Source: Burkholderia ambifaria AMMD
GTDB lineage: Bacteria; Pseudomonadota; Gammaproteobacteria; Burkholderiales; Burkholderiaceae
Assembly: GCF_000203915.1 (NCBI RefSeq)
Contig: NC_008391.1
Span: forward strand, 992,001 to 1,056,000
DNA: 64,000 nt
Reading direction: 5' to 3'
The notes below the pieces were generated by a model. It was not told the origin of the DNA and did not search any database. It saw nothing but the letters and a program-made list of their open reading frames with translations. The position numbers were made by a program, and so were the translations under genes. Shown here in pieces: positions 9,174-18,192 of this stretch (its first letter is position 1; every line of letters starts with the position of its first letter).

Positions 9174-10007
9174 TCACGTCATGTTGGCCCGCGCCGCCAC
9201 CCGCGCGAACAGCGCGTCGAGATCGAAGCCGGTCGTATCGATGCCGATGGTGTCGCGCAGGCATGCGCCCCACGCCGCCGCGTCGTCGAACGTGACGGTG
9301 CGCCCCGCGCCCGCCGCGTCGCGCAGCGTCAGCACGGTGTTGAACAGCGCCGCGCGGCCGTCCGGCAGCACGCGGCATGCGATCAGGTCGTTCACGAAGA
9401 TCGATTCGGGATACGTCGACGTGAACCAGTTCGCGGCCTCGTAATCGATCCACTCGGCCCGCTTCAGCGAGAAGCGATAGGTCGTCTGCCAGCCGTCGGG
9501 AATCTCGAACTGCATGTCGAACTCGCCGTCGACCGGCGCGCCGACCACACGAAACGCGCCGTGCGGCGTCAGTTGCCGCTCGTCGGGCACGAAGCGCAGC
9601 GGCGCGGTGAGTGTCGCGCTGCCGAAGCCGATGTCCGCGAGCCACGTCGCGCCGTCGAGATCGATGCGCAGCAGCATGTGCGTCTGCGCGGTGACGACGT
9701 CGGGCGGCCGCATCCAGCGCACGCGCGCGATCAACGGCGTCACGCGGAAACCGATGTGGGTGAGCGCGGTATAGAACAGCTTGTTGAGTTCGAAGCAGTA
9801 GCCGCCGCGGCGGTGCGCGACCACCTTGTCGACGATCGCCGGCACGTCGAGCGCGACACGCGCGCCGGTCAGCGGATTGAGGTTTTCGAACGGGATCGCC
9901 TGCGGGTGCAGCAGATGCAGCCGGCGCAGCACGTCGAGCGTCGGCTCGGCCGGGCCGTCGTAGCCGATGCGGGCGAAATAGCGCGGGAGGTCGAACGAGT
10001 CAGTCAT
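9174..10007 (-). CDS. nat: Arylamine N-acetyltransferase
   Basis: 277 residues from ATG 10007; the longer reading from 10061 adds an arginine-rich leader without support. The enzyme transfers acetyl from acetyl-CoA to arylamines, hydrazines and arylhydroxylamines in the cytoplasm. The catalytic cysteine is in [10 protein letters not shown] (about residue 70), the catalytic histidine follows in [10 protein letters not shown], and the aspartate in WLADIGFG. Length and motif order match bacterial NATs. It stands alone, transcribed away from the next minus-strand gene. Start choice relies on homology because no strong ribosome-binding site is seen. Confidence 0.92.
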   Translation of the reverse strand: MTDSFDLPRYFARIGYDGPAEPTLDVLRRLHLLHPQAIPFENLNPLTGARVALDVPAIVDKVVAHRRGGYCFELNKLFYTALTHIGFRVTPLIARVRWMRPPDVVTAQTHMLLRIDLDGATWLADIGFGSATLTAPLRFVPDERQLTPHGAFRVVGAPVDGEFDMQFEIPDGWQTTYRFSLKRAEWIDYEAANWFTSTYPESIFVNDLIACRVLPDGRAALFNTVLTLRDAAGAGRTVTFDDAAAWGACLRDTIGIDTTGFDLDALFARVAARANMT

Positions 10008-10133
10008 GAACCGGCACCGGGAACGGGGAACACGCACGATAGCATCGAGCGCAATCCCCATGTTGCGCGGGGCCTTCCCGGCGTTGCGTGCGCGGCGCGG
10101 CTACCAGCACCGTGGCGCGCGGCGCCGGCAACG

Positions 10134-10826
10134 TTACGGCAGCAGCTTCAGCGCGGACGACGCGACCGCCGGCACCGAGATGCCCTGGCTCGTCGCGAAC
10201 TGCACGGCCTGGCTGAGCGTCGACGCGAGCGACTGCAACTGGCTCGGCGCGCTTTGCGCGATATACGACGCTGCCTGCATGTTCTGCGGATTCAGGCCCG
10301 CCTGCAGCAGCGATGCGGCGCTGGTCGAACCGAGACTGCCGAGCCCCGACTGCAGCTGCGAGTACTGCGTGAGGCCCTGGCCGAGCGATGCGAGGCCGTT
10401 GCTGAACGCCTGTTTGTCCACCGGGCCGTGCGTCGCACCGCCGCTCGCGAACGCCTGGCCAAGCGCCTGCGACACCGACTGCTGCGCGCCGCCCATTTGC
10501 GACAGCGCGGCCGGCGTCAATGCGTTGCCGCCGCCGAGCAGCCCGGCGGCCTGCTGCGCCTGCCCGGCCGCGCCGGTGAGCCCCATCGCCGACGCCAGCG
10601 ACGACTGGCCGGCCAGCACCTGCTGGTTCGCGCCGACATACGCCTGCAGCAACTGCGCGACGCCGCCCTGCGACGGTGCGGCCTGCTGCTGCCCGCCGCC
10701 GAGCAGCGACGATCCGATCGATTGCAGGTCGAGTTGTGCATGCGCGCTGCCGTTGACGCCCAGCAGGATGCCGAATGCGATGCCCGCCGATGCGAGGTGC
10801 TTGCCCGTCGCGCGAATCTGCTTCAT
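10134..10826 (-). CDS. Secreted hypothetical protein, Gln/Ala/Gly-rich
   Basis: 230 residues from ATG 10826, which has a GAGGG site; the reading from 11003 is only an open extension. A clear signal peptide ends ...GVNGSAHA/QLDLQ, so the product is exported. The mature part is low in charge and rich in Gln, Ala, Gly, Ser and Leu, with recurring SQ-AL-GLG-QGL patterns that suggest helical repeats. No cysteine is seen in the mature part. I do not recognise a function; the composition is reminiscent of DUF937-like or surface-associated proteins. Confidence 0.75.
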   Translation of the reverse strand: MKQIRATGKHLASAGIAFGILLGVNGSAHAQLDLQSIGSSLLGGGQQQAAPSQGGVAQLLQAYVGANQQVLAGQSSLASAMGLTGAAGQAQQAAGLLGGGNALTPAALSQMGGAQQSVSQALGQAFASGGATHGPVDKQAFSNGLASLGQGLTQYSQLQSGLGSLGSTSAASLLQAGLNPQNMQAASYIAQSAPSQLQSLASTLSQAVQFATSQGISVPAVASSALKLLP

Positions 10827-11072
10827 CTGTTTCCCTCGTGCCCGAATTATTGATGCGGATATTGTCGAAGCGCGTCGCGCGCCGCCGCAACGACTGAAAC
10901 ACATCGAAACGAAATCGCGCGCCGCGGCCGCTTGCAATTCCGCCGCCGTCCGGGCTCGCCGCGCGCATTCGTCCGCATTTGCCGCGCGATCTCGGCGGCG
11001 CATCGGGATTCGTTCCTTGCCTGCATCAATATTGCTGGTCGCGGGCGCCCGGGATCGAGGCCGCCGCGTGCG

Positions 11073-12557
11073 TCAGGCAGCCATCCAGGCCGGCAGCCGC
11101 CGGCCGACCCAGTCGGCCGCCTGCTCGTAGCCGCGCGCGAGCTGCAGCACCGCGAGATCCGCGCGCGGCCGGCCGATCAGCTGCATCCCCATCGGCAGCC
11201 CCGCGTCGTTGAAGCCGACCGGCACGCTGATCACCGGGCAGCCGGCCAGCGTCCACGGCACGACCGTTTCCATCCAGCGGTGGTAGGTATCCATCGCGCG
11301 GCCCGCGATTTCCTTCGGCCAGCGCTGTTCGACGTCGAACGGGAACACCTGCGCGGTCGGCGCCGCGATGAAGTCGTAGCGATCGAAGAAGCTCAGCACG
11401 GCCTGATGCCACGCGGTGCGCTCGATGCTCGCGTCGAACACGTCGGCAGCCTGCATCGCGAGCAGCCCTTCGACCTCGTAGATCGCCTCGGGCTTGAGCA
11501 GCGCACGCCGTGCCGGGTCGCGATAGTGCGCGAGCAGCCCGCCGCCGGACAGCAGATGCCGATGCGTGAGCCAGAGGCGCCAGATCCGCTCGGGCGCGAA
11601 CGCCGGCAGCGCCGCATCGACGTCGCAGCCGATCTCGCGCAGCGTCGCGAGCCCCTTTTCGCACTGCGCGAGCACGCCCGGCTCGGTCGCGAGATAACCG
11701 TTCCAGTCGCCGACCCATGCGATGCGCTCGCCGCGCAGGTCCTTGTCGAGCGCCTTCGTGAACACCGCGGGATCTTCCGCGAGCGACAGCGGATCGTTCG
11801 GGTCGTAGCCGGCCTGGATCGACAGCAGGTGCGCGACGTCGCCGACCGTGCGGCCCATCGGCCCTTCGATGCCGAGCTGCTGCATGAACACGTCGACGGC
11901 CGGCCAGCGCGGCACGCGGCCCTGCGACGGACGCAAGCCGTAGATGTTGCAGAACGCGGCCGGATTGCGCAGCGAGCCGCCGAAGTCGCTGCCGTCCGCG
12001 ACCGGCAGCATGCGCGCGGCGAGCGCCGCCGCCGTGCCGCCGCTGCTGCCGCCCGCGCTCTTCGTCAGGTCGTACGGATTGCGCGTCGCGCCGTGGACTT
12101 CGTTGAACGTGTGCGAGCCGAGACCGAACTCCGGCGTGTTGGTCTTGCCGATGAAGATCGCGCCCGCCGCGCGCATCCGCCCGACGCCGACCGAGTCGGC
12201 CTGCGGCACGTTATCGCGGAAGATCGGCGAGCCGTAGGTCGTCCGCAACCCTTTCGTCATCGCGATATCCTTCGGCGCCTGCGGCATCCCGTGCAGCCAG
12301 CCGTGATATTCGCCGCGGGCGAGCGCCGCATCCTTTTCCGCGGCTTCGGCGAGCAGCGTCGCGCGATCGCGCAGCGAGACCAGCGCGTTCACCGCGCCGT
12401 TCACGCGCTCGATGTGATCGAGATACGCACGCATCGTCTCGACGCAGGAGACCGCCTTGCTGCGGATCGCCGATGCGAGCTCGCCGGCCGACAGGCGCAC
12501 GATCGGGTCGACGGTGATGGAAGCGGGGGCGAGAAACTGCGGGGCGCCGTGCGGCAT
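11073..12557 (-). CDS. Amidase (amidase-signature family)
   Basis: 494 residues. The Ser-cisSer-Lys triad is readable: lysine in MPQAPKDIAMTKG (about residue 92), the cis-serine in the glycine-serine run SAGGSSGGTAAA, and the nucleophile serine in GSDFGGSLRNPAAFCNIYGL. Family members hydrolyse carbon-nitrogen bonds of aliphatic or aromatic amides or carbamates; the substrate here is unknown. It is divergent from the universal stress protein gene across a 397-bp gap that contains a perfect 16-bp palindrome, a candidate operator. The end of the gene is followed by about 240 bp with no further gene. Confidence 0.9.
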   Translation of the reverse strand: MPHGAPQFLAPASITVDPIVRLSAGELASAIRSKAVSCVETMRAYLDHIERVNGAVNALVSLRDRATLLAEAAEKDAALARGEYHGWLHGMPQAPKDIAMTKGLRTTYGSPIFRDNVPQADSVGVGRMRAAGAIFIGKTNTPEFGLGSHTFNEVHGATRNPYDLTKSAGGSSGGTAAALAARMLPVADGSDFGGSLRNPAAFCNIYGLRPSQGRVPRWPAVDVFMQQLGIEGPMGRTVGDVAHLLSIQAGYDPNDPLSLAEDPAVFTKALDKDLRGERIAWVGDWNGYLATEPGVLAQCEKGLATLREIGCDVDAALPAFAPERIWRLWLTHRHLLSGGGLLAHYRDPARRALLKPEAIYEVEGLLAMQAADVFDASIERTAWHQAVLSFFDRYDFIAAPTAQVFPFDVEQRWPKEIAGRAMDTYHRWMETVVPWTLAGCPVISVPVGFNDAGLPMGMQLIGRPRADLAVLQLARGYEQAADWVGRRLPAWMAA

Positions 12558-12795
12558 GCGAGGTCTCCTGGAACTGGAAGGGAATGGCGAGCCGCGTGGT
12601 GGGCCGCACTCCGTCCCGAGCGGCCGGCAACGGGCCTGGAATGGGCTGGAGGGGCCGCGCCGCGACCGATGCCCTACTCTACGCGACGCCCGCTGGCCGA
12701 CCTTCGATATTTTCCCGCGCGATTCATTGAGGATCCGACTAAATCGGCGTGCCGCATGGCGGCAGGACGGGGTTTGCCGACCGGCCGATGAAAAC

Positions 12796-12811
12796 GTTTA
12801 TGCGCATAAAC
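12796..12811. promoter_or_regulatory. Perfect 16-bp palindrome, candidate operator
   Basis: GTTTATGCGCATAAAC reads identically on both strands. It lies in the AT-rich middle of the 397-bp gap between the divergent amidase and universal stress protein genes (12558-12954), the only intergenic signal I see there. No regulator gene is adjacent, so the cognate protein is unknown. Confidence 0.45.
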
Positions 12812-12954
12812 TTAAATTTCTTATATTTCTAATAGGCGCAACACAACGCGACGGCTGGCGTTGACGGCATTTTTACGTGGCCGCCCGATTTCTTTAGATC
12901 GAGCGATCCGGCGGCGCGCTACGCTGGAAACATCTCGACTTCGGAGCATCGTCC

Positions 12955-13389
12955 ATGCTCAAGCTGCTGGTTCCTGTCGGTCATTCGCCCCGTTCGCTTC
13001 AGGCGGTCCGCCATGCGACCTTCCTGTATCACGAACGCTGCGCATCGGAGATCGTGCTGATCAACGTACAGCCGCCGCTCGAAGCGACGCGGCTCGAGGC
13101 GTTTCACCCGCTGTCGCGGCTGCGCTCGATCGAGGACAAGTTCGCGTGCGAGGATCTGGCGATGGCCGAGCGGGTGCTGCGGGAAGCCGGAGTCCGGTAC
13201 AGCGTCGTGAAGAAGGTCGGGCCGGTGGCCGACACGATCGCGGCCGTCGCGGCCGAGATGGGCTGCGACGAAATCGTCGTCGTCGCGCCGCGGCTCGATC
13301 CGGTTCATACGATGCTGTCGATGTTCCGCCGCAGCGTGATGAGCCGGCTCGTGCGGATTTCGAATGTGCCGGTGACGGCGGTGCGATAA
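12955..13389 (+). CDS. Universal stress protein (UspA family)
   Basis: 144 residues in a single Usp domain starting MLKLLVPVGHSPRSLQAVRHA. The usual ATP-binding signature G-2x-G-9x-G-S/T is replaced near the C terminus by VVAPRLDPVHTMLSMFRRSVMSRLVRISNVPVTAV. The glycines of the ATP-binding type are therefore not evident, and this may be a non-nucleotide-binding UspA-type member. Such proteins help cells survive starvation, respiratory or oxidative stress. The gene is monocistronic and is followed by a GC-rich hairpin. Confidence 0.85.
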   Translation: MLKLLVPVGHSPRSLQAVRHATFLYHERCASEIVLINVQPPLEATRLEAFHPLSRLRSIEDKFACEDLAMAERVLREAGVRYSVVKKVGPVADTIAAVAAEMGCDEIVVVAPRLDPVHTMLSMFRRSVMSRLVRISNVPVTAVR

Positions 13390-13477
13390 GCGGCTGATCG
13401 CCGCGGCGTCGCCGTCGTGTTGGGCGGCACCGCGTCGTCGGGCTCGATGCTCGCACCGGCGGGACGAGGCCGCCATG

Positions 13478-13500
13478 GACCCGCTCAGGCGGGTCGTTTC
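13478..13500 (+). terminator. Probable terminator of the universal stress protein gene
   Basis: A perfect 7-bp stem GACCCGC/GCGGGTC with the loop TCAG is followed by GTTTC. It sits 88 bp after the stop. The short T run makes it a weak intrinsic terminator. Confidence 0.5.
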
Positions 13501-13606
13501 ATTCGCGTCGATTCAAGGACGCGCATAGCACGGCGCAAAAGCCGTCGTGCGCCATGTACCGATACTGCGACGCACACGCGTGCGTTGTCGCGCAGCATCG
13601 ACCGGC

Positions 13607-13717
13607 TTACTTGATCGCCTTGCGCCAGAACACGAGATAGGCCGCCGCGGAAGACGCGCCCAGCAGAATGACCCACAACGGCGCCATGCTGATCAGGACC
13701 GAAGAGACGTTAAGCAT
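13607..13717 (-). CDS. 36-residue single-pass membrane peptide
   Basis: A small gene below usual ORF cut-offs. ATG 13717 is preceded by GTGAGGAATCCAA, a good ribosome-binding site at normal spacing. The product begins MLNVSSVLISMAPLWVILLG, continues hydrophobic through ASSAAAYLVFW, and ends in the basic tail RKAIK. This is a typical single transmembrane helix with a positive cytoplasmic end. Small peptides of this type often bind and tune larger membrane complexes. I know of no family match. Neighbours do not suggest a partner: universal stress protein gene to the left, and a 345-bp gap to the right in which I see nothing convincing. Confidence 0.6.
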   Translation of the reverse strand: MLNVSSVLISMAPLWVILLGASSAAAYLVFWRKAIK

Positions 13718-14062
13718 TTGGATTCCTCACTATTTCGATAGCGATGTTCAACACGTACCTGCTGCATTCGGAACCGCCGCGCCCATCGCTTTGCCGCGCA
13801 TCGCGTTCCGTCAGAACATGCATTCATGCTATCGCTGCGACCGGTCGCGCGACCGTCTCGCCCTGCCCGCATCCTGACATTCGTCAAACTTGGATCGATT
13901 GCACGCCGATCCAGCCGCGTGCTACTCCTTTCCCCGCCACGATGGGCAAAAAGGGACGTCATTACGTCGGCCCACGGGCATTTCAGCAGACGATTACCCG
14001 GGGAAGCCCCAATGCTTCGCCCAACGTGTCCGCGTTACGCTTGAGCGACGAGGAGACGAATC

Positions 14063-14311
14063 ATGAGACGAGTGGTACACATCGCTTTTTTCGCGCTGCT
14101 GGCCTACCTGATCGGCGATCGGGCGCTGCTGCATGCGCAAGGCCGCGACGCCAGTCCGACCGCGTGCTCGCAAGGCGCCGAGCAGGTGAAATACGACGCG
14201 CTCAGCCGCGGCTTCGGCAACGCGGCAGCCAGCAGCCAGAGCGAGGCATTCATGTCCGGCTGCCTCGTGACCGGACGTGGCAATCAGGATGCCGCGATGG
14301 CCGCGCGTTGA
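14063..14311 (+). CDS. Small secreted hypothetical protein
   Basis: 82 residues with an N-terminal signal or anchor segment (MRRVVHIAFFALLAYLIGDR) followed by a short polar domain with two cysteines (TACSQG and SGCLVTG) that could form a disulfide in the periplasm. An AGGAGACGAATC site precedes the ATG. No family is recognised. It is followed by the tandem repeat region. Confidence 0.6.
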   Translation: MRRVVHIAFFALLAYLIGDRALLHAQGRDASPTACSQGAEQVKYDALSRGFGNAAASSQSEAFMSGCLVTGRGNQDAAMAAR

Positions 14312-14390
14312 GGTCGAACGGGCGCTGCCGTGTCGGCTGCGCCCGCGTCGCGTGGCCGGGAGTGGTCGCGCCGGGCGCTTTCCGTCCTTT

Positions 14391-14778
14391 GTGCTCCGCG
14401 CGACCGCGCCCCCCCGACCTGCCGATAGCCGGCAATACGCCGTCAATCCCGCGCTCGACGAATCGATGAACGGCCTGCGCACCGCTTCACGCAAGCAAGT
14501 CCATGCCAGAGCGGCCACAGCACTTAGTGCTCCGCGGGACCGGCCCTGACCTGCCGTAAGGTCGCAATACGCCGTCAACCCCGCGCGCGACGAATCGATG
14601 AGCGGCCTGCGCGCCATTCCACGCAAGTCCATGCCATTGCGGCTGCGGCACTTAGTGCTCCGCGGGACCGGCCCTGATCTGCCGTTAGCCCGCAATACAC
14701 CGTCAATCCCGCGCGCGACGAATCGATGAGCGACCTGCGCGCCATTCCACGCAAGTCCATGCCATTGCGGCCGCGGCA
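14391..14778. repeat. Three imperfect tandem repeats of about 124-136 bp
   Basis: Units begin at 14391, 14527 and 14654, each with GTGCTCCGCG, and share a conserved core (AATACGCCGTCAA, CGACGAATCGATGA, GGCCTGCGC and CACGCAAG..TCCATGCCA). Units 2 and 3 are nearly identical; unit 1 is more diverged and longer. Open frames across them on both strands are by-products of the repetition. The repeat fills most of the 690-bp gap between the small secreted protein and the Nramp gene. Confidence 0.85.
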
Positions 14779-15001
14779 AAAACCTCCGGGCAACGCGCGT
14801 CGACGGCCGATTTGGCGCGGCTGATTCACCCGCGCGCCGTCCGCCCAGCCTCCCCTATACACGCCTCCCGCGCGCCTCCCCGCGCACCGCCCGCAGCGGC
14901 TTTCCGCTGGGCGCGACTCCGCAAGCGAAGCCCATCGCCCCGCCAATCCCGCCCGGGCACGCCGCTTGCGACTCCGTTGGCCTTCCTAACGGGCCGCCAA
15001 C

Positions 15002-16291
15002 ATGAACGACAACGAGTCCATCGATTCCGCACAACAACCGCGCTCTCGCGCGACCACGTGGCTCCGTCGCCTCGGGCCGGGGCTCGTCACCGGCGCCGCC
15101 GACGACGATCCTTCCGGCATCGGTACCTATTCGCAAGCGGGTGCGCAGTTCGGCTTCGAACTGCTGTGGTCGCTGCTGCTGACCTATCCGCTGATGACTG
15201 CCATCCAGCTGATCAGCGCGCGCATCGGCCGCGTGACCGGCAAGGGCCTCGCGTCGAACATGCGCACGCACTATCCGCCGTGGCTGCTCTATTCGACCGT
15301 CGCGCTGCTGACCATTGCGAACGTGATCAACATCGCGGCCGACCTGTCGGCGATGGGCGCGGCGGTCAAGTTGCTGCTGCACGGCCCGCAAGAGCTCTAT
15401 GTCGTCTGCCTGGGCGGCGTGTCGGTCGTGCTGCAGATCTTCGTGCCGTACGACCGCTACGCCCGCCTGCTCAAATGGACCGCGCTGACCCTGCTCGCCT
15501 ATGTCGCGGTCGCGCTGATCGTGCCCGTCCCGTGGCACGAGGTCGGCCGTGCGATCGTGCTGCCGCAGATCCAGTTGAACGCCGCGTACCTGACGACGGT
15601 CATCGCCGTGCTCGGCACCACGATCAGCCCTTATCTGTTTTTCTGGCAGGCGTCGCAGGAAGTCGAGGAATTGCGCGCGGCGCCGAACCAGCGACCGCTG
15701 CGAATCATGCCTCACCAGGCGCCCGCGCAGTTGCGCCGGATCAGCGTCGATACCTGGGTCGGCATGGGCGTGTCGAACATCATCGCGTTCTTCATCACGC
15801 TGACGGCCGCGGCGACGCTCCACATGCATCACATCGACGTGAAGACGTCGGCCGATGCCGCACGGGCACTCGAGCCCGTCGCCGGGCACTTCGCATACGT
15901 GCTGTTCGCGCTCGGGATCATCGGCACCGGCCTGCTGGCGCTGCCGGTTCTCGCGGGATCCGCCGCGTATGCGGCCGCGGGCACCTTCCGCTGGCGCAAC
16001 AGCCTCGCGTTGCGGCTGGGTGTCGCGCCCGAGTTCTACGGCGTGATCGCATTGGCGACCATCGGCGGCGTCGCGATCACGTTCATGCATTTCGACCCGA
16101 TCCGGGCGCTTTACTGGAGTGCGGTCATCAACGGCGTGACGGCGGTGCCGATCATGTTCGTGATGATGCTGATGGCTGGCAGCAGACGGATCATGGGCGA
16201 ATTCGCCGTCAGGGGCGTGCTGGCATGGGGCGGCTGGCTCGCGACGTCCGCGATGGTGATCGCGGCGATGGGCGTGCTCGTGCCGGATTGA
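15002..16291 (+). CDS. Nramp-family divalent metal transporter, atypical motif clade
   Basis: 429 residues with about 11 membrane segments. The family fold is recognisable (GPGLVTGAADDDPSGIGTYSQ in TM1), but both metal-site signatures deviate. Canonical DPGN is DPSG here, and the MPHN segment of TM6 reads TTISPYLFFWQ, so the methionine that favours transition metals is absent. Related non-canonical clades have been linked to other ions such as Mg. The substrate is therefore open and Mn/Fe import should not be assumed. Start 15002 follows the last repeat unit after about 220 bp. A DUF2252 gene follows 109 bp downstream. Confidence 0.85.
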   Translation: MNDNESIDSAQQPRSRATTWLRRLGPGLVTGAADDDPSGIGTYSQAGAQFGFELLWSLLLTYPLMTAIQLISARIGRVTGKGLASNMRTHYPPWLLYSTVALLTIANVINIAADLSAMGAAVKLLLHGPQELYVVCLGGVSVVLQIFVPYDRYARLLKWTALTLLAYVAVALIVPVPWHEVGRAIVLPQIQLNAAYLTTVIAVLGTTISPYLFFWQASQEVEELRAAPNQRPLRIMPHQAPAQLRRISVDTWVGMGVSNIIAFFITLTAAATLHMHHIDVKTSADAARALEPVAGHFAYVLFALGIIGTGLLALPVLAGSAAYAAAGTFRWRNSLALRLGVAPEFYGVIALATIGGVAITFMHFDPIRALYWSAVINGVTAVPIMFVMMLMAGSRRIMGEFAVRGVLAWGGWLATSAMVIAAMGVLVPD

Positions 16292-16400
16292 GCGGCCCCG
16301 CCGCGCCGCCCTGTCGGCGCTTCGCCTCGCCGGAATCAACCGGCATCGCGCGGTGCACACGCACCGGGAACGCATGCCGCGGATGGAAGGAGGACGCATC

Positions 16401-17636
16401 GTGGCCAAGAAAACCACCGGATCGGCCAAGCTGCCGGCCTGCGACCAGCGCGCGCCCATTCTCGCCAATTTGCGCAGCCGCAAGATGGCGCGCTCGATCC
16501 ACACCTATACGCGCGGCAGCGCCGAGCACTTTTACGCATGGCTGGCGGACCATCGATCCGGCACCGTGCCCGACGGTCCCGCGATATGGATCGGCGGCGA
16601 TTGCCATCTCGGCAATCTGGGGCCCGTCGCGTCGAAGACGGGTGAAGTCGCCGTGCAGATTCGCGATCTCGACCAGAGCGTGATCGGCAATCCGGTCCAC
16701 GATGTGCTGCGTCTGGGGTTCTCGCTCGCCACCGCGGCGCGCAGCTCCGATCTGCCCGGCATCATCACGTGGCGGATGATCGAGGCGCTCGCCGACGGAT
16801 ACGAGCAGGCGTTCGACAGCCGGCGCCGCGACGAACTCAGCCACATGCAACGCCCTCACGAGGTGCAGATCGCGATGAAGGCGGCGCTGCATCGCTCGTG
16901 GCGCAAACTCGACCGGCAGACGATCATGAACACCGCGCCGCACATCCCGTTGGGCAAACGCTTCTGGCCGCTGTCGGAACGGGAGCGCAGCGCCATCCTC
17001 ACGCTGTTCGAAACCGCGCCGGTTTCGACGATCGGCGCAGCGCTCAGCCGCACGGCACATTGCGACGCCGGCATGAAGGTCCTCGACGCCGCGTTCTGGG
17101 TGAAGGGCTGCAGCTCGCTGGGCCGACGCCGTTACGCGGTGATGCTCGATATCGACGACGCCTGTTCCGACGGACATCCGCCCTACCTGATCGACATCAA
17201 GGAAGCCAGGGCCGCCAAGGCGCCCAAATACCCCGGCGTGCGCATGCCGGGCGATGCCGCACAACGCGTGCTCGAAGGCGCGCGGCACGTGTCGCCGATG
17301 CTGGGCAGCCGGATGTGCGCGGCGCGCCTCGACGGGCGCGCCGTCGTGATGCGCGAATTGATGCCGCAGGATCTGAAACTGGAAGCGGAACGGCTGTCGG
17401 AGGCCGACGCGGTGAAAGTCGCCCGCTACCTCGCGCTGGTCATCGGCCGCGCGCATGCCGCGCAGATGGACGACGCAACGCAGCGCGCGTGGCGCGCCGA
17501 GTTGCGTCGCCAGCGTCCGAAGACCCTCGACGCGCCTTCATGGCTGTGGAAAAGCATCATCGAACTGATGGCCGCGCATGAGCAAGCGTATCTCGAACAT
17601 TGCCGGCGCCATGTGCTCGGCAAGGCGGTCCGCTGA
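16401..17636 (+). CDS. DUF2252 family protein
   Basis: 411 residues from GTG 16401, chosen because GGAAGGAGGACGCATC precedes it directly; an ATG at 16353 would put this site inside the gene. Family motifs visible are IWIGGDCHLGNLGPVA, IRDLDQSVIGNPVHDVLRLG and a late IGRAHAAQMDD. The GDCHLGN and DLDQ elements resemble the catalytic loops of phosphotransferase/kinase-like proteins, so a kinase-like fold is plausible (inference). No experimental function is known to me. It may be co-transcribed with the Nramp gene. Confidence 0.85.
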   Translation: MAKKTTGSAKLPACDQRAPILANLRSRKMARSIHTYTRGSAEHFYAWLADHRSGTVPDGPAIWIGGDCHLGNLGPVASKTGEVAVQIRDLDQSVIGNPVHDVLRLGFSLATAARSSDLPGIITWRMIEALADGYEQAFDSRRRDELSHMQRPHEVQIAMKAALHRSWRKLDRQTIMNTAPHIPLGKRFWPLSERERSAILTLFETAPVSTIGAALSRTAHCDAGMKVLDAAFWVKGCSSLGRRRYAVMLDIDDACSDGHPPYLIDIKEARAAKAPKYPGVRMPGDAAQRVLEGARHVSPMLGSRMCAARLDGRAVVMRELMPQDLKLEAERLSEADAVKVARYLALVIGRAHAAQMDDATQRAWRAELRRQRPKTLDAPSWLWKSIIELMAAHEQAYLEHCRRHVLGKAVR

Positions 17637-17675
17637 ATCGGCGCAGCGGTCATGCGCTGCGAAGGTTTTGCGCGA

Positions 17676-18077
17676 TCAGCCGATGTCCGGGCGAATCACC
17701 AGCTCGTTGAAACCGGTGCCCGCGTCGGGTTCACGCGAGAAACGATGCGCGGGCAACAGCACGAGCAGTATCTCGGCGGTCGTACGCACCACGCAGCCGC
17801 TTGCGACGTGCCCGCCCGATACGCGGCCTTGCGCGTCGGAAACCGACATGTGCAGGTGCGCGCCGTCCGGCGAGACCGAACCGGCCAGCGTCAGGATTTC
17901 GAGGTCGCCGCGCAGTTCGGTCGGTGAGTCGACGCCGGCATAGCGCAACTGCGCGACGTTCAGGCTGCCGATGCCCTGGATCACGAATGCCGCGTGTGCG
18001 CGAAGCCCGCGCGACGCGTGCTCGATGGCGGCGCGCAGATCGTCGCCGGGGGAAAGACGCAGAGGATGGGCTTGCAT
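17676..18077 (-). CDS. PPC/DUF296 domain protein
   Basis: 133 residues forming a single PPC domain (the domain linked to AT-hooks in plants, stand-alone in bacteria). Visible pattern: LRLSPGDDLRAAIEHA, FVIQGIGSLNVAQLRYAG, LEILTLAGSVSPDGAHLHMSVSD and GGHVASGCVVRTTAEILL. The GxHxH-like HLHMSVSD and GGHV elements could hold a metal, and the bacterial proteins are usually trimers of unknown role. It is downstream of hcr in the same direction after 115 bp and might be the end of that operon. Confidence 0.85.
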   Translation of the reverse strand: MQAHPLRLSPGDDLRAAIEHASRGLRAHAAFVIQGIGSLNVAQLRYAGVDSPTELRGDLEILTLAGSVSPDGAHLHMSVSDAQGRVSGGHVASGCVVRTTAEILLVLLPAHRFSREPDAGTGFNELVIRPDIG

Positions 18078-18192
18078 GGTCGATCACCTGCTGATGGGCC
18101 TGGATGTCGACAAAGCGTACGTTCGACCAGGCAATCCGGCAACCCTGCGCCTGCCGGATGGAACCTCGTCGCAGCAACATCCGGCGCTCACG

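Noticed and set aside
10932..12791. Plus-strand frame of 619 codons opposite the amidase gene
   Set aside because: Antisense shadow; the amidase signature on the minus strand is complete.
14391..14778. CRISPR array
   Set aside because: Units are over 120 bp and contiguous, with no alternating short repeat and unique spacer, and no cas genes are in the window.
13994..14779. Minus-strand 261-codon repetitive protein
   Set aside because: It arises from the tandem repeats and has no start signal, no stable composition and no conserved domain.
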